A stretch of DNA of 64,000 bases from Pseudomonadota bacterium (GTDB lineage Bacteria > Pseudomonadota > Gammaproteobacteria > Steroidobacterales > Woeseiaceae): NCBI GenBank assembly GCA_022572185.1, contig JACZWL010000006.1:32173-96172 (forward strand). Reading direction: 5' to 3'. The notes beneath the pieces were generated by a model, which was not told where the DNA came from, made no database searches, and saw only the letters and a list, made by a program, of their open reading frames with translations. Position numbers and translations under genes: made by a program. Every line of letters starts with the position of its first letter. Position 1 is the first letter of the stretch. Shown one piece after another: positions 8,943 through 17,620 of the stretch.

Positions 8943-9230
8943 TTAGTACTCCGTCAAGGTGATATTGATGGATTCAGAGCCACCCAGATGATCCAGGACA
9001 AGGCGCAGTCCGCAGGGAATGGCATGTCCTTTACAAGGACTGCAACGCCGTATTGGATCATCTGGGTAGCTCCCTTCGGGCGAGCCGTGAAGCGGTCGTC
9101 CGCGGTGTTGCGCCTCTTGGCAAGGGCGCGCCATTACCGGCGAGGCGCGCCTGGCGGTTTTTTATGCCCTCTGGGTGCAACCGCTTCACGACTCGCTGAA
9201 CCCATCAATATCACCTTGACGGAGTACTAG
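8943..9230. mobile_element. 288-bp CTAG-ended palindromic element, copy 1
   Basis: This is one of two near-identical 288-bp elements; the other is at 15876-16163 in the opposite orientation. The ends are inverted repeats (left TTAGTACTCCGTCAAGG, right its complement ending in CTAG), and an inner inverted pair ACCCAGATGATCCA / TGGATCATCTGGGT follows. There is no transposase, so it behaves as a MITE-like non-autonomous element. An 80-codon frame stays open in both copies, but it looks incidental. The right end enters the hda coding frame and replaces its C-terminus. Confidence 0.85.
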
Positions 9231-9899
9231 CACGGTCTTGACGAACGGAATCGTCAGGCGTCGCTGCGCTTTGAGTGATTCCAGATCGAGCCTGTCCAGG
9301 AGCGCGTAAAGACTTGCCATGTCCCGTTTACGCCGCGTCAAAAGATAGTTGGCTGTCTCAACAGGCAGATCGAGTCCCCGCATGCTCGCGCGAAGCTGCA
9401 GTGCCCTGACCCGATCTGAGTCGGCCAGTGGCTGAACATGAAATGGCGGCAGTCTCGTGAATCGGCTTTCAAGGTCCTTCAGTCCGAAACCACTCTCACG
9501 AGGTGACGCGCTGGCTGAAATAATCAGAACGCCACCTGAATCCAGGACCTGATTACATAGCTCGAACAGCGAACGTTCCCATTCCGGCTCGCCGGCGATC
9601 GTATCGATATCGTCCAGGCAGATGAACTGCCGGGTCTCCAGGCCGTCAAGCACTTCAGGCCCGGCTTCCACGAACCGACCGAGCGGAAGATAGGCAGAAC
9701 GATCGCCGGTACGATCGCAAACCGCTTGCAGAAGATGTGTTTTTCCGGTTGCAGGCGCACCCCAGATCCAGCACCCGGGGCCGTTGCCCGTGTCGCTGAG
9801 TTCGATCAGATAAGCAACAAGCGCGTCGTTGCCCGCAGGCCAGAAACTTTCAAATACGGCGTGATCCTGAAGTTGCAGTGGCAATGCCAGCTGGCTCAA
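9186..9899 (-). CDS. hda: DnaA regulatory inactivator Hda
   Basis: A 237-residue AAA+ DnaA paralogue that, with the beta clamp, stimulates hydrolysis of DnaA-ATP to limit re-initiation. The N-terminal clamp-binding peptide QLALPLQL is present. Walker A is WGAPATGKTHLL, Walker B is FICLDDIDTIAG, and an arginine-finger region is present (LESRFTRL). The start is TTG 9899, overlapping the stop of the upstream transporter (TTGA), with AGGAG upstream. The last 14 residues (from Leu at 9230) and the stop are encoded by the inserted palindromic element, giving a tail ending DIDGFSES instead of the usual short end after PFVKTVL. Confidence 0.93.
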   Translation of the reverse strand: MSQLALPLQLQDHAVFESFWPAGNDALVAYLIELSDTGNGPGCWIWGAPATGKTHLLQAVCDRTGDRSAYLPLGRFVEAGPEVLDGLETRQFICLDDIDTIAGEPEWERSLFELCNQVLDSGGVLIISASASPRESGFGLKDLESRFTRLPPFHVQPLADSDRVRALQLRASMRGLDLPVETANYLLTRRKRDMASLYALLDRLDLESLKAQRRLTIPFVKTVLVLRQGDIDGFSES

Positions 9900-10975
9900 G
9901 GTGTGGGCTCTCCTGAGTTTTCTTCAACAGCCGCCGCTGGATGTTCCGCCAGATACCGGTTGTAGGCAAACCTGACCAGCACCGAAAGGATCGCCGCCGC
10001 GGGGAGCGCAAGCAGGATACCGAAGAAGCCAAACAACTGCCCACCGGCGACAATCGAAAAAATCACGATTACAGGATGCAGGCCAATCCGGTCGCCGACA
10101 AGCTTTGGCGTCAGAAAAGAGCCTTCAATCATTTGCGCAATCGTAAACGTGGCGACAACTCCGGCCAGCATCCACAGCGGACTCGGCTCCATCGCGACGG
10201 TCAGTGCGGCGAGACCTATACCGAAGACAAAACCGAGATACGGGACGAAGCTGACCAGTCCGGCGACAACGCCGATTGCGATCGCAAACTGCAACCCGAC
10301 AAGCGTCAGTCCGACAGAGTAGATGATGCTCAATGCGATCATGACCAATATCTGCCCGCGCAGAAATGCGCCCAGCGCATCATCGGTATCGCGCGCAAGC
10401 TTGAAAATGGTTTCACGCTGTGCGCTCGGGACCAGCGCGCCAAGTCGCTTCATGATCGAGTCCCAGTCCCGTAGCAGATAGAACGTAAGAATTGGAATCA
10501 AGAAAAGGCTCAATAAGGCCGCAACGAGTGCACCGCCCGACTTGGTCAGGCTCAAGAGTACTTTTGCCCCCCAGCTGCCCGCCATGTCGCTGTAACGGGA
10601 CAGGAAAGCGCCAAGACCAATGTCGCTGCCGGGATCAATGCCAAGGAATTCACGTGCCCACGGCAGCCAGGTTCCTTCCGCCTGGACAATGATGCCGGGC
10701 AATGCCTGCATGAGCGCCGATACCTGCGTTTGTATCAATGGGACAACCAGTAGTATCAACAGTCCGAGGAACAGAAATGTCAGCAAAAAAACGGTGATAA
10801 CGGCAATGGTGCGTGGCAGCCTGAGCCGTTGCAGGCGGTCCGCAAATGGATCACCGATATAGGCGAGGAGTCCCGCAGCGACGAATGGCGTGAGTACCGG
10901 TGCCAGCAGATACAAGAGCCACCCTGTCAGCGCAGCTGCGATGAGCCAGTTCGTTCGATTGTCGCTTCGTGCCAT
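9896..10975 (-). CDS. AI-2E family transporter (PerM-like permease)
   Basis: A 359-residue inner-membrane protein with about eight hydrophobic segments. The family signature is visible in the C-terminal half: LVSFVPYLGFVFGIGLAAL, SFLTPKLVGDRIGLHPVIVIFS and GGQLFGFFGILLALP. Members export autoinducer-2 or act as Na+/H+ antiporters; the substrate here is unknown. It precedes hda in the same operon, an arrangement common in gammaproteobacteria (perM-hda), with pgsA-like just upstream. Confidence 0.9.
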   Translation of the reverse strand: MARSDNRTNWLIAAALTGWLLYLLAPVLTPFVAAGLLAYIGDPFADRLQRLRLPRTIAVITVFLLTFLFLGLLILLVVPLIQTQVSALMQALPGIIVQAEGTWLPWAREFLGIDPGSDIGLGAFLSRYSDMAGSWGAKVLLSLTKSGGALVAALLSLFLIPILTFYLLRDWDSIMKRLGALVPSAQRETIFKLARDTDDALGAFLRGQILVMIALSIIYSVGLTLVGLQFAIAIGVVAGLVSFVPYLGFVFGIGLAALTVAMEPSPLWMLAGVVATFTIAQMIEGSFLTPKLVGDRIGLHPVIVIFSIVAGGQLFGFFGILLALPAAAILSVLVRFAYNRYLAEHPAAAVEENSGEPTP

Positions 10976-10977
10976 TG

Positions 10978-11523
10978 TTATTCCTTACCGAGGATCCTGC
11001 CAGTCCAGGCCCAGACATAATCGATGCCGCTGATGACGACCGTCACGAGAACGGCGGCACCGAGAATTGTAATGCTGATCTGATCCGGCCAGCCAAACCC
11101 CGCACGGCTCAAGACGAACAGAACTAGACTTAGCTCGAACGCAGTGTTGAGTTTGCTGATGCGGGTCGGATCTCCCTTAACCGGCCGCACAAGAAAATTA
11201 TAGGCCATGGCGCCACCAAAGATAACAAGGTCACGCAATACGACGATGACGGGAAGCCACATGGGAAGGTGGCCGGTAATGCCTAAGGTCACGAATGTGC
11301 CTGCAATGAGCAGCTTGTCTGCAGTAGGATCGAGTAAAGCACCGGCACGAGTATGCCAATTGAAGCGCTTCGCCAGATAGCCATCCACTCCATCCGAAAA
11401 GCCGGCAACGATAAACAGGATCAGGGCGATGTCATGGCGGCCGTTCAGCATCAGCCAAAGAATCGGCGGAACGAGTCCGATGCGTAACAGGGAAATCGCG
11501 TTTGGCAGCCAGCTTAACGACAT
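10978..11523 (-). CDS. CDP-alcohol phosphatidyltransferase (PgsA/cardiolipin-synthase-like)
   Basis: A 181-residue membrane enzyme with the full family motif DGVDGYLAKRFNWHTRAGALLDPTADK (positions about 43-69), with all catalytic aspartates present. It would transfer a phosphatidyl group from CDP-diacylglycerol to an alcohol such as glycerol-3-phosphate or phosphatidylglycerol. The N-terminus WLPNAISLLRIGLVPP is typical of PgsA-type enzymes. It sits 2 bp upstream of the AI-2E transporter. Unlike pssA in this window, it is intact. The exact acceptor cannot be settled from sequence. Confidence 0.88.
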   Translation of the reverse strand: MSLSWLPNAISLLRIGLVPPILWLMLNGRHDIALILFIVAGFSDGVDGYLAKRFNWHTRAGALLDPTADKLLIAGTFVTLGITGHLPMWLPVIVVLRDLVIFGGAMAYNFLVRPVKGDPTRISKLNTAFELSLVLFVLSRAGFGWPDQISITILGAAVLVTVVISGIDYVWAWTGRILGKE

Positions 11524-11591
11524 ACTTTATCCGTATTCAAATCATATCGTTGTCAGAAACTGCGGGCGGTCTTGTGCAATATTCGGGCTGA

Positions 11592-12728
11592 TCAGAAGTT
11601 CCGGCCGGGCAGACGGTACATGAAGTCGAGGGAATCGAATTCCGGAAACCGGTGGAATGGCAGGGGCTCGTCTAATTTTTCGATGGGTATCAGTATGTTA
11701 CTGTCCTCGAGCGCCCTGCTCAGGCGGGCCGAGCCGCCGCGCAGCCGGACCTCATATCGAATCTCGTCACCCTTCACCGTGTGCACTTCGAAGTCTTCGA
11801 TCAGACTCAGGTTCTCCAGGAACTGTTGCACGGTGCCGTAAGCCCTCACCGAGTCGATGCCGGCAATGTTGAGCGTAACCGTTTCCAAAGGTGCATTGCC
11901 GGCAAACGCGAATTCGGCGGCCAGGGCATCTGCCAGGAAATTCACAGCATCCTCGGGTTCACCGCTCCATTCCCGTCGAACGCCGCCGAAATAGTATGTC
12001 CATCGATTCCTTTGCACGGCGCTTGCGCGAACCCGTCCAACAAGAATCGAATTCGCCTGATAGCGACGGGAGGCTTGCAGCAGTTGCTCGTCAAAGCCGC
12101 CCCATATGTCAGTAAAGCTGACACGTTGCAGGTCTTCTGTATCCAATAGCGGAAATACAATGGGAATGCCGCGTCTCGAGGCGGTCTCGTGAATGCGCTC
12201 GCGTATTAAGCGGTTACGGTCTATGGAGCGCGAGGCGCCGGCCACGGGTTCCGGATCATCTGCCGCAACAATCTCCCGCTCGCCCTGACCCCAGTCGACG
12301 GCAAGCCACACCAGTGTCAACGGACGGTCGACCCCCCATACCGTTTCCCCGGCGCTGCGGAGCACGTTTTCGACGGCCGCGCCGTCGAACGAAATCCAAA
12401 GCGTCGCGTCCGCGCCCTGGCGAAATTGCAGTACGTATCGGGCAGGGTTCGGAAACAACGCTTCCAGCTGCGGGGTTTCTGCCGGCAGCTCCGCCCCGGT
12501 CACGCGTACGACTATCTCCCACAGCCCTCTCTTGTAAGCAGTGGCCCGTGGATTTTCCGCCTCAGGATCGAGTGGCACCTGGACGGTATAGAGAGTCGTG
12601 TATTCAATCGCCAGGACTTTCGGTGACGTGAACGCAAGAACTGCCGCCAACAGCCAGAGACAGGAATGCCAATTTGAGATGCCCGGGCATCGGACAAGCT
12701 CCTTGCTAGCTGGCAAATCATCATGCAT
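11592..12728 (-). CDS. DUF2066 domain protein
   Basis: A 378-residue exported protein with a signal-like segment at residues about 25-40 (LWLLAAVLAFTSPKVLA). It then carries the DUF2066 region: YTVQVPLDPEA, LWEIVVRVTGAELPAE, VLQFRQGADATLWISFDG and LTLVWLAVDWGQGE. DUF2066 genes sit beside purM in many gammaproteobacteria, exactly as here (divergent). Function is unknown. The C-terminal third (FLENLSLIEDFEV...) resembles a ligand-binding fold but is not assignable. No alternative Met precedes the signal segment. Confidence 0.85.
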   Translation of the reverse strand: MHDDLPASKELVRCPGISNWHSCLWLLAAVLAFTSPKVLAIEYTTLYTVQVPLDPEAENPRATAYKRGLWEIVVRVTGAELPAETPQLEALFPNPARYVLQFRQGADATLWISFDGAAVENVLRSAGETVWGVDRPLTLVWLAVDWGQGEREIVAADDPEPVAGASRSIDRNRLIRERIHETASRRGIPIVFPLLDTEDLQRVSFTDIWGGFDEQLLQASRRYQANSILVGRVRASAVQRNRWTYYFGGVRREWSGEPEDAVNFLADALAAEFAFAGNAPLETVTLNIAGIDSVRAYGTVQQFLENLSLIEDFEVHTVKGDEIRYEVRLRGGSARLSRALEDSNILIPIEKLDEPLPFHRFPEFDSLDFMYRLPGRNF

Positions 12729-12837
12729 GGCTGATTCCAGGAAACGGTATTCTGTAAAACTGGTTTCCCCGTTGGGGGCCAGGCACTATTATATCGCCCT
12801 CACAGAGAATGCCACTGCTTGAATTTGCCGGCCGCCG

Positions 12838-13857
12838 ATGACCACAAATCCTCTCACTTATAAAGATGCCGGCGTCGATATCGACGCCGGCAATTCGCTC
12901 GTCGAGCGTATCAAGCCACTGATCGCAATGACACGCCGTAAAGAGGTGCTTGCCGGGCTCGGCGGCTTCGGCGGGCTTTTCGCGATTCCACCGGATCGGT
13001 TTCAGGAGCTCGTCCTGGTCTCCGGCACTGACGGCGTTGGCACCAAACTCAAGCTGGCACAGCAACTGCAACGCCATGACACGATCGGCATCGATCTGGT
13101 CGCGATGTGCGTCAATGATGTGCTTGTCCAGGGTGCTGAACCCTTGTTTTTCCTCGATTACTTCGCATGCGGTCGCCTCGATGTCGACATCGCCGCAGAC
13201 GTTGTCACCGGCATCGCCGCCGGCTGTGCACAGGCCGGTGCGGCCCTGATCGGCGGCGAGACCGCCGAAATGCCGGATATGTATGCGGAGGGCGAATACG
13301 ATCTGGCCGGTTTTTGTGTGGGCGGTGTCGATCGAAAGGACCTGATCGACGGCAGCACGATTAAACCTGGCGATACCATTATCGGCATCGCATCCAGCGG
13401 ACCACACTCGAACGGCTATTCACTCATTCGCCGCGTACTTGAAATCGACAAGCACGGTGACATAGACGGGGTGCCAATGGCGGAGCTTTTGCTGGAGCCC
13501 ACAAGAATCTATGTCAGGCCCGTACTCGCGCTGCTGGACGAAGTTCCGGTTAAAGGCATTGCGCACATCACCGGCGGAGGTATTACCGGCAACCTGCCGA
13601 GAGCATTCGCGAATGACATGCATGCCCGGATCGACATCAACAGCTGGCAACAGGGGCCGGTCTTCGACTGGCTGGCCCACCGGGGACGGATTGCGACCGA
13701 CGAGATGCGGCGCACTTTCAATTGCGGGGTTGGCATGACCCTGGTGGTTGCGCGTACGGACGCGGCGGATGCCGTGAAGATTCTCGAAGCGTCCGGAGAA
13801 ACTGCCTGGCAACTGGGGGAAATCGTGAACGGTGCGGGCGAGGTGCAATACCGTTGA
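12838..13857 (+). CDS. purM: Phosphoribosylformylglycinamidine cyclo-ligase
   Basis: A 339-residue AIR synthetase that closes the imidazole ring in purine biosynthesis (FGAM + ATP to AIR). Recognisable blocks are the N-terminal [47 protein letters not shown] and [13 protein letters not shown]. Length is canonical. It overlaps purN by one base (TGATG), so the two consecutive pathway enzymes are translationally coupled. Confidence 0.97.
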   Translation: MTTNPLTYKDAGVDIDAGNSLVERIKPLIAMTRRKEVLAGLGGFGGLFAIPPDRFQELVLVSGTDGVGTKLKLAQQLQRHDTIGIDLVAMCVNDVLVQGAEPLFFLDYFACGRLDVDIAADVVTGIAAGCAQAGAALIGGETAEMPDMYAEGEYDLAGFCVGGVDRKDLIDGSTIKPGDTIIGIASSGPHSNGYSLIRRVLEIDKHGDIDGVPMAELLLEPTRIYVRPVLALLDEVPVKGIAHITGGGITGNLPRAFANDMHARIDINSWQQGPVFDWLAHRGRIATDEMRRTFNCGVGMTLVVARTDAADAVKILEASGETAWQLGEIVNGAGEVQYR

Positions 13858-14516
13858 TGGGAAATTCCAAACAGGTTTCAGCGGCAATTCTTATTTCCGG
13901 CAACGGAACCAATCTGCAGGCGTTTATCGATGCCGCCAGGGATGGATCGCTTGATCTCCGCATCGCCGTTGTCGTCAGTAACCGGCCGGACGCATATGGT
14001 CTCGTACGCGCACGCGACGCCGGCATCGCCACCGAGTGCGTGCGCAATGAGGACTACCCGGAGCGGGCGGCATTTGATACGGCCCTCGCCGATACCCTGG
14101 CGAAATATGCACCCGGGCTTCTGATCCTGGCCGGCTTCATGCGCATTTTGACAGGACGATTCGTGAGACGCTTCGAAGGCAAGATTCTCAATATTCATCC
14201 CGCACTGTTGCCGAAGTTTCCCGGCTTGAATACGCACCAGCGTGTTATCGACGCCGGGGAAACATTGCATGGCAGCACTGTTCATTTCGTAACCGAAGAT
14301 CTGGACGCCGGCCCGAGGATCCTGCAGGGTCGCGTACCGGTTCTCGCCGACGACACGGCAAGCCGCCTTTCAGCTCGCGTTCAGGCCGTCGAGCATAAGA
14401 TTTACCCACAGGCTGCGGCCTTGTTTGCATCCGGCCGTCTGGAATTCAAGGACGGAGAATCATGGCTTGACGGTGCGAGGCTCGATGAACCCGTGCAATA
14501 CGCCGGGGAGCTTTGA
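13857..14516 (+). CDS. purN: Phosphoribosylglycinamide formyltransferase
   Basis: A 219-residue 10-formyl-THF-dependent GAR transformylase. It has the N-terminal ISGNGTNLQAFIDA phosphate-binding loop, LAGFMRIL, the catalytic block NIHPALLPKFPGLNTHQRVID (Asn and His) and HFVTEDLDAGP (catalytic Asp). ATG 13857 shares its A with the purM stop, which fixes the start; an upstream extension in this frame lies inside purM. Confidence 0.96.
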   Translation: MGNSKQVSAAILISGNGTNLQAFIDAARDGSLDLRIAVVVSNRPDAYGLVRARDAGIATECVRNEDYPERAAFDTALADTLAKYAPGLLILAGFMRILTGRFVRRFEGKILNIHPALLPKFPGLNTHQRVIDAGETLHGSTVHFVTEDLDAGPRILQGRVPVLADDTASRLSARVQAVEHKIYPQAAALFASGRLEFKDGESWLDGARLDEPVQYAGEL

Positions 14517-14547
14517 AGCACCCTCACACGGCAACAAGAAATTTGAC

Positions 14548-15255
14548 ATGCGACATCTGATTACGACACTGCTTTTATCCTTTTTGTCTGCGCCCGCGCT
14601 GGCACTCACGCCTTATACGGCAGTCTATGACGCCAAAGGCAGCGGATTTAGCGCCAGCAATCAAACGACACTATCGCCGGCGGATTCATCCGGCCGGATC
14701 GAATACCGCTCGATTTCGAAAGCGCGCGGACTTGCCCGACTGTTCAAGCATGACCCGATCGTCGAATACACACAGTTCGAGGAAATCGACGGCAAATACC
14801 GGGCAGTCGAATATCACTATTTGTTCAACGACAGCGGCAGCAAGAGAAATGCCTGGATACTTTTCGACCGGGACAATCTCGTTGCAAAAAGCCTTTATAA
14901 GAGAGTAACGGTTGAACTCGATATTCAGTCCGAGCATGTGGATCGCCTGCTTGAACAGCTGGTATTTCGCGCGGACCTGATGGCAGGCAGGGTGGCCGAC
15001 AAGTATCTGACCGTTGAACGCAACTCTTTGCGCGAAGCCGTTTACGAGAAACTGGGTACTGAAACCATCGTGACCAAAGCTGGCAGCTTTGACACCGTCA
15101 AGTACCGCCGTCAGCGTATTGGCTCATCGCGCAGTTTGATCATCTGGCTTGCGCCCGAACTCGAGTATCTGCCCGTGCGCTTGCAGCATTTCAACGAAGA
15201 CAAGACCACCGCTACAGCCACCCTGAAGTCCTACGCCCTGACCAACACCGACTGA
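14548..15255 (+). CDS. DUF3108 domain periplasmic protein
   Basis: A 235-residue exported protein. ATG 14548 opens a clean signal peptide (MRHLITTLLLSFLSAPALA) that a longer frame would bury. The body matches DUF3108: PYTAVYDAKGSGFSASNQ, FEEIDGKYRAVEYHY and the IWLAPELEYLPVRLQHFNEDK end block. DUF3108 proteins are beta-rich envelope proteins without a settled function. The gene follows purN on the same strand by 31 bp, an arrangement common in gammaproteobacteria. Confidence 0.87.
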   Translation: MRHLITTLLLSFLSAPALALTPYTAVYDAKGSGFSASNQTTLSPADSSGRIEYRSISKARGLARLFKHDPIVEYTQFEEIDGKYRAVEYHYLFNDSGSKRNAWILFDRDNLVAKSLYKRVTVELDIQSEHVDRLLEQLVFRADLMAGRVADKYLTVERNSLREAVYEKLGTETIVTKAGSFDTVKYRRQRIGSSRSLIIWLAPELEYLPVRLQHFNEDKTTATATLKSYALTNTD

Positions 15256-15303
15256 GAATTTCTCGCCGGACGGCCCGCAAGGAACCTCCTGCGGATCAGA
15301 ATC

Positions 15304-15870
15304 CTAGGCCTTGGGAAGGGTCACACCGAGCTGCCCCTGGTATTTTCCGCCACGGTCCTTGTAAGACGTCTCGCATTCCTCGTCCGACTCGAAAAACAGC
15401 ATCTGGGCGACCCCTTCATGTGCGTATATTTTCGCCGGCAGTGGCGTGGTGTTCGAAAATTCGAGCGTCACATGACCTTCCCATTCCGGTTCGAGGGGTG
15501 TGACGTTGACGATGATGCCGCAGCGCGCGTACGTCGATTTTCCAAGACAGATCGTCAATACGTTTCGCGGAATTTTGAAATATTCAACCGTCCGTGCAAG
15601 CGCAAACGAATTCGGGGGGATAATGCAGACGTCACTTTTCTTATCAACAAAACTGCTTTCGTCGAAGGCTTTCGGGTCGACGAATGCGGATTCGATGTTG
15701 GTAAATATCTTGAATTCATCGGCACAACGAACATCGTATCCGTAACTCGAAGTACCGTAGGAAACGATCCGGTCGCCATTGTTTTCCCTGACCTGTCCGG
15801 GCTCGAACGGCTCGATCATGCCGTGCTCTGCAGCCATACGCCGAATCCAGCGGTCGGATTTGATACTCAC
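15304..15870 (-). CDS. dcd: dCTP deaminase
   Basis: A 188-residue enzyme that deaminates dCTP to dUTP for thymidylate synthesis. The motifs [34 protein letters not shown] carry the catalytic Glu and nucleotide-binding residues. It starts with GTG (15870). The nearest Shine-Dalgarno-like GGAG lies inside the terminal repeat of the adjacent 288-bp element, 11 nt from the GTG, so the element may now provide the ribosome-binding site. Confidence 0.95.
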   Translation of the reverse strand: MSIKSDRWIRRMAAEHGMIEPFEPGQVRENNGDRIVSYGTSSYGYDVRCADEFKIFTNIESAFVDPKAFDESSFVDKKSDVCIIPPNSFALARTVEYFKIPRNVLTICLGKSTYARCGIIVNVTPLEPEWEGHVTLEFSNTTPLPAKIYAHEGVAQMLFFESDEECETSYKDRGGKYQGQLGVTLPKA

Positions 15871-15875
15871 TCGTA

Positions 15876-16163
15876 CTAGTACTCCGTCAAGGTGATATTG
15901 ATGGGTTCAGCGAGTCGTGAGGCGGTTGCACCCAGAGGGCATAAAAAACCGCCAGGCGCGCCTCGCCGGTAATGGCGCGTCCTTGCCAAGAGGCGCAACA
16001 CCGCGGACGACCGCTGCACGGCTCGCCCGAAGGGAGCTGCCCGGATGATCCAACACGGCGTTGCAGTCCTTGTAAAGGACATGCCATTCCCTGCGGACTG
16101 CGCCTTGTCTTGGATCATCTGGGTGGCTCTGAATCCGTCAATATCACCTTGACGGAGTACTAG
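15876..16163. mobile_element. 288-bp CTAG-ended palindromic element, copy 2
   Basis: Second copy of the element at 8943-9230, inverted relative to it and differing at only a small number of positions. Both ends are CTAG with inverted repeats CTAGTACTCCGTCAAGG / CCTTGACGGAGTACTAG. It lies between apbC and dcd. The CTAG at 16160-16163 forms the TAG stop of apbC, and the other end abuts the dcd start. There is no transposase gene, so mobility would depend on an enzyme acting in trans. Confidence 0.87.
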
Positions 16164-17251
16164 CTCTCCTCGACAACAATCTTCGGGAAGCGATGGCTGT
16201 AATCCTTGTCCTGCATTGCCAGCAACGCAGCCATCCGTCTCGCCGTTTGCCGGTAGGCTTGCGCATGCGGCCCGTCCGGCTCGGCGATGACGCTCGGCTT
16301 GCCGCTGTCGGCCTGCTCCCTGATCCTGACATCGAGCGGCAATTGCCCGATCAGTTCAACATCGAAGTCGGCCGCCATTTTTTCGCCGCCGCCACTGCCG
16401 AATATCGGTTCTTCATGCCCGCATTCCGCGCAGATATGGGTGCTCATGTTCTCGACGATGCCGAGTATCGGCACCGATACCTTGCGGAACATCTGCAAGC
16501 CCTTGCGGGCGTCGAGCAGTGCGATGTCCTGCGGCGTCGTCACGATAACGACACCGCTGAGCGGTACCTGTTGAGAGAGTGTGAGCTGGATATCGCCTGT
16601 ACCGGGCGGCATATCGACGATCAGGTAGTCGATATCATCCCATTTGGTCTGATTCAGGAGCTGATTCAGCGCACTCGTGACCATCGGTCCCCGCCAGACC
16701 ATCGGCTGATCAGGATCGATCAGGAATCCGATCGACATGACTTGCACACCGTGTGCCCGGAGTGGTTCCATCGACTGGCCGTCTGTGCTGGTCGGGCGCT
16801 GGCCGGCAATACCCAACATCAGCGGCTGACTGGGGCCATAGATATCCGCATCGAGGATACCTACGGACGCGCCGTCGGCCGCCAGCGCCAGTGCGATATT
16901 GACGGCCGTGGTCGACTTGCCGACGCCGCCTTTGCCGGAAGCGATGGCAATGATGTTCTTGACCTTGGCCAGCGGCTTCAGATTCCGCTGCACGCCGTGA
17001 GACGTAATCCTGCTTTCGATGACCAGCTTGACCTTGTCGACCGGGATCTGCGCACGGATCATGTCCTCGAGTTCAGCGTGAATCCCCTTCGCCGGGAATC
17101 CCAGCTGGAGCTCGATTTCCGCGCTCGATTCGCCAATCTCGGCACGCAGCACACGACCCACCGCACTGAGTGGCTTGTCGATGCCCGGCACGAGCATCGA
17201 ATTAAGAGTTTCCCTGAGATCAGAATCTGCTGACAATGTCACACTTCGCAT
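16160..17251 (-). CDS. apbC: Iron-sulfur cluster carrier ATPase (Mrp/ApbC)
   Basis: A 363-residue P-loop ATPase that carries Fe-S clusters to apoproteins. An N-terminal MIP18/DUF59-like domain covers about residues 1-80, and the deviant Walker A IASGKGGVGKSTT follows. Later come DIYGPSQPLMLG, DMPPGTGDIQLTLSQ and the CAECGHEEPIFG cysteine pair that binds the cluster. The start at 17251 (MRSVTLSADSDLRETL) is preferred to a Met at 17335 that adds unconserved residues. The TAG stop is part of the adjacent palindromic element. In many gammaproteobacteria apbC is divergent from metG; here three genes intervene. Confidence 0.94.
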   Translation of the reverse strand: MRSVTLSADSDLRETLNSMLVPGIDKPLSAVGRVLRAEIGESSAEIELQLGFPAKGIHAELEDMIRAQIPVDKVKLVIESRITSHGVQRNLKPLAKVKNIIAIASGKGGVGKSTTAVNIALALAADGASVGILDADIYGPSQPLMLGIAGQRPTSTDGQSMEPLRAHGVQVMSIGFLIDPDQPMVWRGPMVTSALNQLLNQTKWDDIDYLIVDMPPGTGDIQLTLSQQVPLSGVVIVTTPQDIALLDARKGLQMFRKVSVPILGIVENMSTHICAECGHEEPIFGSGGGEKMAADFDVELIGQLPLDVRIREQADSGKPSVIAEPDGPHAQAYRQTARRMAALLAMQDKDYSHRFPKIVVEES

Positions 17252-17620
17252 ATTTGGATTAGGTAAGATTTGTGGTGGACACCGCGATTTTCGCGGTATC
17301 GGGGCTGCATATTGTAACGGAGCATCACGGTTCAAAATAGTCAGTTAGCGGTATTTGGTCTGGCCTGAGCTAAGATTCGCTCCGTGGATGCTGTGGCATA
17401 ATGACTCACTGGGGTCGGTATGGAAGCGACTGCGGGTCCGGTCAGGTACGGCCGGGGATCCGTCGTTCGCGTGGGCTTGAGCGAAACGGGAAATGAATGT
17501 TTTGCAATTTCCAGCACAAGAGAGTTCGCATGCAGGAATGCGGGCATTACATGGCCTCGACTTGCGTGCGTCTGACTCGCAGATGAGCCTCTGCAGCGCC
17601 CATCCGGCGGACCTCGTGTC
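17252..17620. other. Intergenic region between apbC and the kinase gene
   Basis: A 369-bp divergent intergenic stretch. I see no RNA gene, convincing promoter pair or repeat. It presumably holds promoters for both directions. Confidence 0.4.

Noticed and set aside
8901..9230. 109-codon ORF across copy 1 and a matching 80-codon ORF in copy 2
   Set aside because: The frame ends at the terminal repeat in both copies and a mirror frame on the other strand ends in the same residues; this is expected of a palindromic element and no domain is seen.
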